DNA of 64,000 bases from Coenobita brevimanus (GCA_032717465.1 CM064666.1:4468028-4532027); one strand, 5' to 3'; positions 46,919-59,170 are shown, numbered from the stretch's first letter. The notes: a model not told the origin generated them from the sequence alone. A program made the numbers and translations.

Positions 46919-47092
46919 ATATGAAGAAGAGACTGTAGGAAAATCAGCTGATACGTCGCCATTAGGATTTTAACAGCAGTGAAGAAACATACAGCTTGTG
47001 TAAGTGTAGGGACAGCGATATGGTTGTGACAGTCTCAAGAATTTAAGAATAACATAAGTTCGATAACAAGACTTAGAATTAGTAGATATTCA

Positions 47093-47096
<4 letters not shown>

Positions 47097-47156
<60 letters not shown>

Positions 47157-47180
47157 TGTCATTTGATATCGAAGTTTTAA

Positions 47181-47215
<35 letters not shown>
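47097..47215. repeat. (GA)n and (GT)n arrays
   Basis: GA 47097-47153 and GT 47183-47215, directly left of the foldback element. Confidence 0.95.
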
Positions 47216-47218
<3 letters not shown>

Positions 47219-47220
47219 TA

Positions 47221-47917
47221 TAGTAGCCGCAGCGAGAAATGAACGCTGTGGTGGGGCAGGCGGGATGACCTGGGATTCCCCCACTGTTGCCATATCCACA
47301 TGTCACCGACCATAGAGGTAGGATGTCACCGACCATCGGCCACCGCTGCAGCCCCGCTCCATGATCCTTACCCTGTGTCTCTGGCTTTCTCTTTCTCTCT
47401 CGGTTTCTATATAAACTGGTGTATTTCCGAAACTAATTATGAAATTATTATGACTTTTGTTCCACACCACCACTGAGGTAAAAATCAAGGAGAGTTTTCT
47501 GTATAAAGGTTTCCCCCCCTCCTAAATGTGGCATATGAGCGGGGGAGTGCGGCCTTGCCGATACCTCCGCCTGACCTATAATTATACACTCGCCAGAACT
47601 GACCTGCCCTCAGACAAGGGGGGGGAAACCTTTATACAGAAAACTCTCCTTGATTTTTACCTCAGTGGTGGTGTGGAACAAAAGTCATAATAATTTCATA
47701 ATTAGTTTCGGAAATACACCAGTTTATATAGAAACCGAGAGAGAAAGAGAAAGCCAGAGACACAGGGTAAGGATCATGGAGCGGGGCTGCAGCGGTGGCC
47801 GATGGTCGGTGACATCCTACCTCTATAGTCGGTGACATGTGGATATGGCAACAGTGGGGGAATCCCAGGTCATCCCGCCTGCCCCACCACAGCGTTCATT
47901 TCTCGCTGCGGCTACTA
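47221..47917. mobile_element. Foldback element: ~299-bp near-identical inverted arms, ~99-bp spacer
   Basis: Left arm 47221-47519 and right arm 47619-47917 are reverse complements with one difference that I can see (CCATAGAGG versus CTATAGAGG). Ends read TAGTAGCCGCAGCG. TA lies on both sides (47219-47220 and 47918-47919), which fits a TA target, although TTATA-type alternatives cannot be excluded. No transposase frame: the same 61-codon frame is simply read from each arm. The spacer 47520-47618 is unique and carries no gene. Confidence 0.85.
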
Positions 47918-47984
47918 TAAACACTTATTATCGTTTGCATGGAGTGAAGTAGAGCTATAAATTAATATTTGTATTCTGTAGCAG

Positions 47985-49215
47985 GAAGAGTATTGAAAAA
48001 TCATGATTACAGACAAGAGTTAGGGAAATAACAGAGAAAACAGTTGGAGAAGAACAGGGAGGTTTTAGGAAGGGAAGAGGTTGTGTAGATCAGATATTCA
48101 TTTTCAGATCTTTAGTGGAAAAGTTTCTAGAGAAGGGAAAGAAGTCGTTTGCGGCCTTCATGGATTTGGAGAAAGCATATGACAGGGTGGACAAACAAGA
48201 ATTGTGGAAACTATTAAGAATATATGGAGTAGATGGGATGTTGCTGAATGCCGTGAAGAGTATGAAAGAGGGTGCCAAGGCTGCAGTGCGTGTGGATAAT
48301 GAACTGAGTGAATTTTTCTAATTGAAGGTTGGACTGAAACAGGGATGTGTCATGTCTCTATGGCTGTTCAGTCTGTATATGGATGAGGTTATAAATGTGA
48401 TACAAGGTAAGGCAATGGATGTTGGAACGGCCCTAATAAGAGAGGGCAGTGTTTGGAAACTCCCTCTGCTATTGTTTGCAGCTGATACTGCAAGATTTGG
48501 AGGATGAGTTTGGGAGAGTGTGTAAGAAATGGAATCTAAAGGTGAATGTAGGGAAGTGTTAAGTTATGGTCTTCGAGAGAAGTGAAGTCAGTGTATGTAC
48601 AGTGAGGTTGGATGAGGAGGAAATGGAAAATGTGAGTGCGTTTATGTACTTGGGTAGTGTGTTGAGTAAGGATCGAAATTTAGTGGGTGAAGTGCTTGAA
48701 AGGGTACCACACAAAAGAAAGGTTGCTGGTTCCTTGAAAACAGTGATAAGAAACAAGGAAGTGAGCATGGAAGTGAAAAAGTTACTATATAACAGTATTG
48801 TGATACCAGCTCTAACGTATGGAAGTGAAACTTGGACCTCGTTGGAGGGATAGAAGTCAAGAGTGAGAGCACTGGAAATGAGTTATTTGAGAGGAGCCTG
48901 TGGAGTCACATGGAGAGACAGACTGACAAATGAGGATGGGAAGGAGCATTGTGTTGTGGATGTGATAGGAAGCGTTAGCAGAAACACACTGAGGTGGTTT
49001 AGACATGTGGAGAGGATGGAGAGTGAGAGACTGACGAGGAGAGTGTATGTAAGTGAGGAGGAGGCCATGGATGAGATGGAGAGATGGAGTGGAGGGGTAT
49101 ATGAGAGAGGAGGGTATGAGCTGGGAGGAGGGCAGTGAAATGGCGGGCGACAGGGCGACGTGGAAGGAATTTGTTTCTGGCCACCCATTACGGGATTAAG
49201 GCATCTGGCAATAAA
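47985..49215 (+). pseudogene. LINE family A, RT to 3' end, degraded
   Basis: Plus strand: GFRKGRGCVDQIFIFRSLVE, AAFMDLEKAYDRVDKQELW (48160), then a TAA and LKVGLKQGCVMSLWLF. The catalytic box is ruined (FAADT, 48475), with a deletion before the VWESV region. FMYLGSVLSKDRNLVGEV, LTYGSETWTSLEG, YLRGACGVTWRDRL and RWFRHVERM follow in broken frames. The 3' end CATCTGGCAATAAACAAACAAG differs from the GATA tail of the other copies. Confidence 0.8.
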
Positions 49216-52084
49216 CAAACAAGTCACATTTCTCGTCAAATCCATTGGGTACAAGATTGTCAAAATTCCCAAGATAATGCGTGAGGGTCTCCACACACCA
49301 GTACACTGACCTGCTTCTATGGAAAGTGTTATGGTCATTAATGAACATACACAAACACTGGCTTCCAAAATTAGCATGTTAATATAGTTTGGCATTTAAC
49401 CCCCTGCATCCCTTTAAAATCCCCCCCCCCCAAAAAAAAAACAGTGTCTGGGATTAATGGTCCAAGGAAGTTTGAAGTTTGGGGCGAATTGGTGAAGATA
49501 AAACGGCGCCAAGTTGAAATGGCGGTTGGAAGAATGAGTAAAGAAGAGGAGGATGCACAGCAGCTCTTCACACATTGGTATGGAGGCAAGTAGAGAAGAC
49601 TTCAGTGTTATGATATGAAATCGATAAAGCTGCTGCAAGGAAGCTAATAAAACCATGAACCTGGCGTTCATAGCAGCTTAAAAAAAAAAAAAACTCAACT
49701 CTTTCACTATAATGGCGTATTTTTTACTTTACTCAGCCTACCAGATGACGGCTTTGTTTTGAGGAGGTACTTCGAGTAGTGTTGCGCTTTTTGTAGGCAG
49801 CGTCTAACTCTTCGAATTGAGAAAGTCCTTCCTAACATTTCCAGCATCGTCTTATGTTAGCAAGAATAAAATGTTGAAATTTGTTACCAGACTGAATACG
49901 ATATGAAAAAGCGAGTAAACGGTGATATGAAAGACTAATTGCAGGGGTTCCAGGCTAGTGGTGTGATGTTCAAAAAAGGTGCAACACTTCATCCAGCCAT
50001 CGATCTGACAGTCACCTCTTTCAGTCCAGTGACTTTCCTTTAGTTTGTTCTCGCTACTTTTTTTCATGAGCTTAGGAAGAGTATTAAGCTTGTGAAAAGA
50101 GACCATTTCTAACTTAGTAACTACAGATGACCTCTACAGAGTTTACCAAAATCACTCCAACTGGACTGAATACTGATCTAGCCATTACACCACGATGGTC
50201 TGGAGGTAAAAGAACACAGAATATACGCCATCGAACTGAGGGAGATAAAACGCCAAGATAAAGGTAATGGGAGGTGTGTCATGACTGTGTGACCAAAACT
50301 TGACTCCAACTTTGCGCTGCGGGATCAGAAAAGTATACAGCATGTAACTAAGTTTGAATCCTTCCCACCAGCTGCGTATTCCGTATATCATTCTTGCTTT
50401 TCCTGTATTGCTGTGTTCAGCTAAGTAGAGACTTTTTAACTAAAGACGTTCGATATAGCTTTTCCTGACTCACAGCAACTGTCATCCTCTACGATGAGTA
50501 AAATTATCTAGAAATAGAATAAAATAGAAAATACGTCACCAGTCTGAAGGGGTTGGTAATCGAATTTGCAGTTAACAGCAACAGAAAATGAAGAAACTCC
50601 TACACTTATTGAATAATGTATTTGCCACGAAGCTCAGATTTTGTATTACAGTATCAGGAACGGTACAACACAGTATTGTTGTAAGAAAAATAATGATGCC
50701 ACCGTATCGCTATTAAGCCCTCAGTTCGATGGCTTCTCTTATACCGCAACACCTCCCTCCCCCTTCACCAACTCCTCCGCGGTCAATATTCACAACAAGA
50801 ACAAACCTCGAATAATGAAGGAATTAATAAACGCAATATCAAACTCTTACACTTATAACAACACCTCTAAAGCTGAATAAATGCATGAGAAACTAAGAAT
50901 AAAACGACAAATACGCCACCGTCCTGAAGGGCGGAACAATTATCTGATCTACTAGTCTTTATTGAACAGAGATCCTTAGGGCTGGTTGTAACGGTGAAAC
51001 CAATGGCCCAATTCCGTCAGGAGACGACACCCCAAGACGAGTAAGAAAGTAAAGGGCAATAGAGCAAGTGCACCATCAGGACGAGGACATATTTTTAATT
51101 TAGTTCAAACTCTCTCTCTCTCTCTAGTCAACATAACGTAGAATATGATTTTCATTTATCCTTTGATATAATTTTTTTCCTCTGGCTACATCGGATACAG
51201 GACAGGGAGGCTTATGTTTGGGGAAAGTTTTCCTACTTTGTTACTTTAGTGTTCGGCTCACAAAATACCGCTAGATACTTAAGTTATTTTAGTTATCATC
51301 AAACCTGTTACAAACAGTCTCAAAAGGACTAATGGGTCTGTTGCCGTTTTCATTCCTTTGTACAGTACATCTGTTTACACACGCTCTCCTCCTCGTCAGT
51401 AAATTCCATCTCGTCAACAGAATGTCCTTTTCTTTCATCTCATCTTCATTTCCATTCACCCATTTAAGTCATAAGTCATCTAATACAGTACACCAACAAA
51501 TCATTATGGCCGGCACTCCAGCTCCTCAAAACCATCCACGTACTTGTGAAGCTTAACTCCCACACTTATTCTTCCACTGCCTCAAGGCACTGCTCTGAAA
51601 TGCCTATTTGCCTTTGTTACCGGTGAATGTACAGTAGGGTATGTCATATTTTCTGACAATTACATTTTGCGATAGCAGATCACTTTTTTAGTGCATTCAT
51701 ATGTTTAAATCTCATTTCAATCATCAAATCGTTGAAAAAAAAAAAATCAATTTAGCTACCGGGAAACCCATTTGAAAAATGACAAAACATGCTATCCGTT
51801 GAATCTGAAATGTCGCTGTGTATTGATTACCTCAGCAGTTTAATCGTGCTAGATTCTTGTCTCCTTTTATGCTTGGTTTGAGAATAAGTTGGATTCCATA
51901 TATTTGCCATTTCGGAAGCCGTTTTGTTCATCCGCTTGACTGCCTGTGGAAAGTGTATGTTCTGTATTGGAGTGGTGACTCAATTGTTTACTTAATAAAA
52001 TACTGCTATGGAACTGGAAGCATTATCCACTGGCATATCTGACAACTACTGCCGCTAGCATTACTTTCATCGGACAGAGAACGG
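49216..52084. other. Unassigned sequence
   Basis: A (C)11(A)10 run at 49424-49441 and a (CT)n run at 51112-51125. A phrase near 49712 is shared with 29743. Short frames carry no domain. Confidence 0.4.
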
Positions 52085-54229
52085 ATGGATGGGTCTAGCT
52101 GTGGTGTCAAGAACATCAAACAGTCAGAAGCTAATTCACTGAGCAGCTATCTTTGTGGTTCTTCTAGTTTCATATTGACAGAAGTCCCAACGCCCAGGGA
52201 TTGTCTGAGAAGAGGTGTTGAAATCCAACAGGCCAATATTATTCTTCATGATCATGACAAGAAATATTCATCTCAAACAAATTTTTGAAATTGTGGCTGC
52301 TGAAGTGAGTGATGCCTGGAGTAGGTCCAACCATCTCTTCAAAGAACCTATGGTCATGGGAAAGAAGTCAATTATTCAGAGGCCAGACAGGGCATGGAGT
52401 GCCTTTTCTGACATTAAGAAGTTTGATTCTCTCGTTGACATACAGTAACTAAATGCAGGTGTCCTATTCTTCTGTGTAGTGAGGAAGCAGCTCCATGTAA
52501 ACAGGGCTGCCAGGCTGAGGCACACTGTCTCTGTACCTGCACCAGGGAGCAAAAGCTCGCTCACTTTGATCTGCGATGGTTGAGGTCTCAAAGGGAAAAG
52601 CAGGGTAGCAGATCTGCTTACATGATAGGCGCTGTGAATGCCAAAGAGACAGCCAGGTAAAAGAAGATGATTAAAAGAAGAGAAACTTCTGATGAGACCA
52701 TTGCAAAAACAGTGAGAAGAAAGAGAGACACACGTTTCTAATGACTCAGAGATGTGATGTTGATGACACAGCCATTGCTGCATATGTTGTTTCAGAAGAT
52801 CAGAGTATGGTCATTGAAATGGGAAGTGAAGAAGAAGAGAAAATTTGGGAAGAGCAAGGTGTTATAATGAAAGAAAGTCAAAGAAACTATTTCGACATCA
52901 GTGGAACAGCGGAGTCTTCTGTGAGATTCGGTGTGTCATCAGCTGCAACAGCGGCAATTTTCAATGGCACCATATCAGATCTGATACGGGATGGACATTT
53001 GCCTGCAAGCAAGAAGTATTTGTGCTGCAATGTCAAAAAAATTTTCAGAGTGTGAGACAAGATTATGCAAGTAGCAACAGATGAGGGTGAACAACAGTTA
53101 GCTGTAAGTGATGTCAAAGAAGTGTTTGTTGATGGAAGACAAGATGATACTCTTGTGCTGGAGCAAGACGAGGAGGCGAAGAAGTTTCGCAAGAGAGTGG
53201 TAAAAAAGAATCATATGACGGTCACAGAAGAACCCAAGGAGAGCTATGCCACACACTACTCCCCAGAACGAAAGTGCAGGACGGCTAAACCAGCAAAGCA
53301 AGCCGCCATTGGCCTCTATGAATGGATAAGGGACAGAGGGCTCAATACATCCATTAAGATGATCAGCAGCGATACTACTGCTGAAATGTCCAACCACAAA
53401 GGAGGCATGATTCACCAGGTTGAAAGGCAGGTTCGTCACTGGCTGTTCAGGGTGTTCTGCTGTCTGCATATCAACGAGCTCCATGGAGGCATCTTGTTGC
53501 ACAGTTGGATGGTCCTACCTCATCAAGTCACGGGTGGCAAGGTGCAGTAGTCAAGATGCTTGTGGGAGCGAACTTCATTGAGCAGGAAAAGGAATTCCAG
53601 CCCATATAGTTGCTTTAGCCTTTGGTGAAGATTCCTGATGATCTGGCAGGGAAGATGAGCACAGATAGCTCTGTAGCCTGGAAGATCCTGCATGCTGTTG
53701 TTAATGGCAAGCTTGAGCCTGAAATATCAGCAATACTGTGTGGCCAACTCTGCCACAGCAAGTGGCTGGCAACCACGATGCAGTGCCTCATATTGTACAT
53801 GAGTTTGCACGACTTCGGCACCCACAACGAAGAGATGTTGCAACTCCTCACCACCTGGGTGATGCAGGTGTACTTACCCATGTTTTACTTCATCAAGGTG
53901 AAACACCTCATCAAGAATGGAACCCCCCATCTCATCACTCTACTCAGGCTCTGGAGACAGTAGGAAGAGAGGGTGAGGGCTATTACGAAACCCTACCTGC
54001 TGTCTGAGGCTTGGTGGGCCCACCCTGAGCCTCTCCTGGTGACTGCTATCTTCATGCGATTCTAAAGAGAAAATGTTTGCTGTGGAGATCATCAGTCTGA
54101 GGGGAGGAGATGGTAGCTTCAGTAACACAGAGAGTAGGCCAACATGCTCTCCATTACAAATTTCTCTAACTGTCAAACACCAAACTACATGCACAGTATA
54201 CACTCCGCTTCTTTTTCAAAATTTGAAAA
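52085..54229 (+). pseudogene. Uncharacterised repetitive protein family, N-terminal and central parts
   Basis: Overlapping plus frames spell one ~600-residue protein: an N-terminal region (TPRDCLRRGVEIQQ..., IFEIVAAEVSDAWSRS, 52140-52440), a Cys-rich patch KCRCPILLC...CQAEAHCLCTCTRE (52450-52545), an acidic middle (52741-53200), SSDTTAEMSNHKGG and FRVFCCLHINEL (53360-53480), then AWKILHAVVNGKLEPEI, CHSKWLATTMQCL and MQVYLPMFYFIKVKHLIKNG (53660-53915). From memory these blocks resemble a large, unnamed, often multi-copy protein group in arthropods and other invertebrates. Its function is unknown to me. The D..N-G and CCLHINEL blocks vaguely recall an RNase H-like (hAT-type) transposase core, which is speculation. 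Stops and frameshifts (52287, 52447, 53054, 53548, 53960) make it a pseudogene. Confidence 0.6.
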
Positions 54230-57200
54230 GAAAAATGGCAACAACTAACCATGCCTTGGAGTCCCCAAGGGGGAGGGGAGGACCATAAATGCCCCCACCA
54301 TCCGTCCCTCTCCCAGTGACGACTCAGCGAGCTGCCTGGAACCACTGTCTGACTCACTTCACCTGCAACATTTGCGGCCTTTTCCCTAACTTTCACTCTG
54401 TTGAGCACCACCTCTCCTCCTTTAAACCTCACCTTTTCTTCCTAACTGAGACTCAGCTGTCTGAGGCAACTGATAGCAAACCCTTTTCTGTATCCTCCTG
54501 CTTTCTCTATATTCATTTCAAAATCAAAGGTAGCTGTTGTGTATATGTTTGCAACGACTTATTGTGCTCTTGTATTCCTGAACTTGATTCTTCTGAATTC
54601 TCTACTCTTTGGCTCCGGCTTTCCTGTCATTCTCTGACTAAATATATCTGTGCTGTTTACTTATCCCCTAATTCTACTGACTATGAAAAACTCTTTGACT
54701 ATCTCACTTCTACAATGGAACACATTCTATACATTTCTCCTGTCTCTGAAATCTCCATTCTAGAAGATTTCAATGTTCACCATCACCTTTGGCTCTCCTC
54801 TCCTTTCACTGATCCACCTGGTGGATCTTTTCTATCCTTAATGATCTACAGCAGCTTGTACAGCACCCTACCCGTATCCCTGACTGCCTTGGAGAGAGCT
54901 ACAACATACTTGACCTCTTCCTTACAACTAATGCTTCTGCTTACACTATTAACCTTTCCTCTCTGTTGGGCTCCACCGATCACAACCTTATCACCTTAAC
55001 CTGTCCTGTCGCTCCGATAGCCTTTGGACCCTCCAAACAAACGTTGATTGTGGCACTTTGGAACTGCAGATTGGGAGGCCCTCAGGCAGTACTTCTTTGA
55101 TTTTCCCTGAAATGATTATTGCTTCCATGGCTGGGAGCCATTTGAGTATGCCTTGCGCATTACGGAGGTTATTCTCTCGGGCTTGGAAACATACATTCCC
55201 TTCTCATATCCTTTGACTAATGCAAGAAGGCCTTGGTTTAATCACGCTTGTTTTAATGCTGGCCACAACAAGGAGAGGGCCTATAAAACGTACCAAAGCC
55301 AATTCACCCCTGAATCACATCGTTTTTATGTTTCTGCCTGGAATCATGCTAAGTCTGTTCTTCGCTCTCCTAAAAATAATTTCACCTGTACTAAATGCTC
55401 TCAACTCTCCAACTCGAATTCTTCCCGCTCCTTCTGGCACCTTGCCAAGAACCTTTCTAACAACTTTACCACTTCATCCTTCCCTCCTCTTTTCTATCAT
55501 GATGGCTCTGTAGCTATTTCTTCTACTGATAAAGCAGATCTGTTTATTCAGACTTTCTCCTCCAATTCCACCTTAGATGGTTCCAGTGTTGTTCCTCCAT
55601 CACTTCCCCCACTCTAACTTCCTTGTGGCTGACATTAAAATTTCTTCACCTGATGTATTTTCTGCCATCACTGTCCTCAATACTAACAAGGCATATGGGC
55701 CTGATGGAGTCTCTCTTGTTGTCCTCAAGATCTGCGCTTCTGTGCCTTCTTCCTGCCTAGGTAAACTCTTTTGCCTTTGTCTATCAACTCGTACCTTTCC
55801 TCTTTGCTGGAAGTTTGCTCTTATTCAGCCAGTCCCAAAGAAGGGTGACCATTCTCAACCCTCTGACTATCATCAGTTGCTTTAACATCCTGTACTTCAA
55901 AAGTTTTCCAGTCAGGTCCTAACAGAAAATTTTTAAAGCATCTTTCCTATCACAACCTTCTTTCTGATTGTCAGTATGGGTTTTGTCAGGGATGCTCCAC
56001 TGGTGATCTTCTCACCTACCTTTCAGACTCCTGGTCATCCTCCTTTCGGGACTTTGGAAAATGTTTTCCCATTGCACTTGGCTTCTCAAATGTTTTTGAT
56101 CGAGTCTGACATAAAACTTTAATTTCCCAACTGCCCTCTTACGGTTTCTATCCTTCTATCTGTGCTTTCGTCTATAGCTTCCTTTCTGGTCGTTCTATAG
56201 CTACTGTTGTAGATGGCCACCGTTCTTCTAGAACTATCAACAGTGGTATTCCCCAGGGCTCTGTTCTATCACAAACTCTCTTCCTTTTATTCATCAATGA
56301 CCTTCTAAGGTGTACATCTAACCCTATCCACTCCTACGCTAATGATTCTGCCCTTCACCTTTCCTTTCGTGTTCCACAACGTCCATCTTAGCAGTAACTT
56401 CAACAAACAAGGGAGGAGGCTGTGGCACACCTAATTCTGACTTGGCTCGTTTTTCTGACTGGGGTAAAATTAATCTTATTGTTTTTAATGCATCAAAGAC
56501 TCAGTTCTTACATCTATCAACCGGACAAAATATTCCACAGGAGTACCCACTAATGTTTAATAATATCCATCTCAATTCTGCATCATCCTTGAACATGCTT
56601 GGGGTTTCATTCACTTAGGACTTGTCATGGAAAGACCATATAAAATCTCTTGTAAAATCTGCTTCCAAGAGATTAAGTGTGCTAAGCCGACTCCATACCT
56701 TCTTTACCCTTGCACAGTTGTTGATTTTATACATGGGTTTTATTTGCCCCTGTGTAGAGTACAACTGTCATGTGTGGTGGGGCTCCCCACATACAGCTCT
56801 TCTCAATTGTGTGGAGTCAAAGGCTTTGTGTCTCATTAACTCTCCTCCTCTTACTGGCTCCCTTCAACCTCTGTCTCTTCGTTGCACTGTTGCATCTTTA
56901 TCTCTTTTCTATCGCATCTTCAATGATCACTGCTTCTCTGAACTTTCCGCTTGCATCCCTCCTCCTCTATGACGTGCGTATAGCACCCGTCTAGCAGCAA
57001 ACTCTTATCCCTTTTCTGTCCAACTTTCTATTCCAAGAGTTAACTGTTACTCCCAGTCCTTCATTTATGCAACAGGTCAACTCTGGAACTGTCTTCCTCT
57101 GTCTGTATTTCCTACTTTCTATGATCTGAAACGCAATGTGTCCAGGCATCTCGAAATGAACGGATCTTGAATTTGGCTTTCTTTAGTATTTTTTTTGTTT

Positions 57201-57280
57201 TATTCTTGGAAGGAATGGTTTGCCGGCTCCTGGCCTTTGGTTCCTTCTTCCGTGCATTAAAAAAAAGTGGCAGCAAGGCA
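54230..57280 (+). pseudogene. LINE family H, jockey/CR1-like, nearly full length, inserted in the uncharacterised gene
   Basis: Plus strand: endonuclease with NICGLFPNFHSVEHHL, FFLTETQLSE (54445), an EDFNVHHHLW motif (GDFN, near 54765) and SDHN-like text (54975). Then come FWHLAKNLSNN (55430), NTNKAYGPDGVSLVVLK (55690), QYGFCQGCSTGDLLTYL (55970), FDRV (56097), SGIPQGSVLSQTLFLLFINDLL (56245), the catalytic box as YAND (56335) and the C-terminal SLRCTVASLSLFYRIF and LWNCLPLSVFPTFYDLKR. Many stops. The 3' UTR ends with an A run near 57268. A 3' fragment of the same family lies at 39842-40225. Confidence 0.8.
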
Positions 57281-57605
57281 GTCTTGGAGTACAAGGTACT
57301 GTCGATGGTGAACCTGCAAGCCACCAGCCTCATCCAGCTGATCGACTGGGGAAGGAAGCAGTGACTGAACCCGACTTCACATGCAGTCTCACTTCGTCAT
57401 AGTTGGAAGACATAAAGAACTCTCCTTTGGTCGTACCCAGGTACTCCTTTCACACTCAGAGCTGTGAGCGAGCTGTTGAGCTGGTCATCAGAGCTTCCAG
57501 TTTTGTGTGGCTGGGTCAAAAGGGACGGCTTCATAAGGGCACAGATGAAGCACAGGGACTTGATGCCTGTTTTCAAGAGCAAAAATGACTTTGCCCTGCA
57601 AAATT
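57281..57605 (+). pseudogene. Uncharacterised repetitive protein family, C-terminal part
   Basis: Resumes the protein interrupted by LINE H: VLSMVNLQATSLIQLIDWG (57297), TEPDFTCSLTS, then SFHTQSCERAVELVIRAS (57450) and, after a frame change, RDGFIRAQMKHRDLMPVFKSKNDFALQNLK (57520-57610). The HTQS.ERAV and RDGFIRA blocks are the C-terminal signature I associate with this family. A stop at 57363 and one shift break it. Confidence 0.6.
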
Positions 57606-57609
57606 TAAA

Positions 57610-57879
57610 GTAATTATTTTTCGAAAATCACCTTAATATGACATACCCTAATGTACAGGGTTATATACAATATCGATATCACAACGTCTGCATCAACCTG
57701 CAAGGTCATGGTTAAAGAACCTTAACATATCCTTCTCTAGGTAAAGGATAGGTTAAGGTGTTTTCCTTTGACTTGCGTCTTATATGTTAGGCCTGTCTTA
57801 ATAAACTAAAGAATTCCTGTCTCTAACCTCAATGAAACTGCAAAGCCTGGTATCATTACATAAATGAAAATAAATAATA
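57610..57879. other. Unassigned sequence
   Basis: AT-rich spacer with no recognised feature. Confidence 0.4.
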
Positions 57880-58868
57880 AATATTGAAAGCATATACTGG
57901 CATTAGACTTTCCCTAAGACATATTTTATTAAACGTGATTGCAAGTTCGGCAGTACATAACCTTTTCGCAATGCTTTCTCGTCGTCTGGTTGCTCGTTTA
58001 TCTTGTGCATGAAGCCTAGCGATGATTTCTCCGTAGGCGGCCATGTCCTGGGCTGCTGTGGTTTCGTCTATGATATAGTTGTTTTACTTTGGATTCCGAA
58101 TTTTCTGCTATCCAGAGCCTTCTTCAAAGAAAGGAAGATCTTACTCGAGTTGTAGTCATTTTGGAAATGTGGTCACTGAGGATACATATATACCTGGGTG
58201 CCGAATCAGGGGTGAGGCTTAATTAAGTTCCTGCATCCTGATTGGCTGTTGGGTTCCAGTGGTTGTTAACGTCGTCATTTGGGCCTGTGTTCTGACCTAG
58301 TGCTTGGTAATGCTTGTAAATCTTAGGCTTGAACATTTATTGAAGGGATAAGCTCCTTGATGTACAATGCCTCAAGTGTAGTGAAGCGGCAGTTGTTGCT
58401 ACAGCTAGCAAGAACGTGAGTGTTCCTTTCAAGGTCATCCTTGGTGGTGTTAGCAGTGTGCTTCTGCCATAAGTGGTTCTTAGGGTCTCCTACATATCTG
58501 TGGCTGGTCAGGCGACTGCCTAGCGTCATCGTCATCATGCCTATATAGGTGGACAATAGGGCTGCGCAGTTCCCTTTTTTACAGGCGTACCTATATACAA
58601 CTGTGAACGCTGAAGGGTGTCCTCCTCCTGACGTGGGCTGCTCCTTAGAAGTGAATGGCTAGTCTTCTTACTTTTGTAGTGGATGATTAGCCTGACTCTT
58701 GCACTGAGATCAGTAGGATAAATATTCAGTTTGATGATTTGCTTCATGATTCTTTCATCCTCCTTATAAGTGCTGGAAAATATAGATCGGTAGTACAGTT
58801 TGATGTCCTCTGGTGGTGATGTGTTATTCTTGTTGTCTATGTACTATTTTCCATAATTCTTCTCGCGA
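57880..58868 (-). pseudogene. Penelope-like element fragment with GIY-YIG nuclease
   Basis: Minus strand, right to left: YRSIFSSTYKEDERIMKQII and LSARVRLIIHYKSKKTSHSLL (58800-58650), the linker after RT in Penelope-like elements. A frame change follows, then RYACKKGNCAALLSTYIGMM (58590-58540), combining a Cys pair with the YIG of the GIY-YIG endonuclease, then RLTSHRYVGDPKNHLWQKH, THVLASCSNNCRFTTLEALYIKE (catalytic Glu in the EALYIK motif) and PSINVQA at 58323. The rest, to about 57880, is 3' untranslated sequence. The RT core and 5' end are missing. Penelope-like elements encode RT plus this nuclease and form a separate class from LINEs. Confidence 0.8.
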
Positions 58869-58941
58869 CTCGTTGAGTATCCCTGTTAACAAATTCATTA
58901 TTTGACCAATAATGGCTTTACCAACAGGGACATTCAACGAG
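58869..58941. repeat. 21-bp inverted repeat with ~30-bp loop
   Basis: CTCGTTGAGTATCCCTGTTA (58869-58888) and, inverted, CCAACAGGGACATTCAACGAG (58921-58941), with two or three mismatches. It lies at the truncated 5' edge of the Penelope-like fragment. Confidence 0.7.
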
Positions 58942-59170
58942 ACTGATAGATAGGTAGATAGACAGATTGACATAGACAGACAGATATATATAGCTGTATA
59001 TAGACAGACATAGATAGATACATAGACAGATGGGTAAATAGACTGATAGACAGACATAGATAGATACATAGACAGATGGGTAAATAGACTGATAGACAGA
59101 TAATCAGGCGAACAGATAGATTGACAGACAGATACACAGACAGCTTGATAGGCAGACACATGGATGAATA
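58942..59170. repeat. GATA/CAGA degenerate array
   Basis: Tetranucleotide units with a ~66-bp block (GATAGATACATAGACAGATG) repeated twice. Confidence 0.9.

Noticed and set aside
58866..58960. Hammerhead ribozyme of a Penelope-like element
   Set aside because: No CTGATGA plus GAAA core with the right spacing; only a plain inverted repeat.
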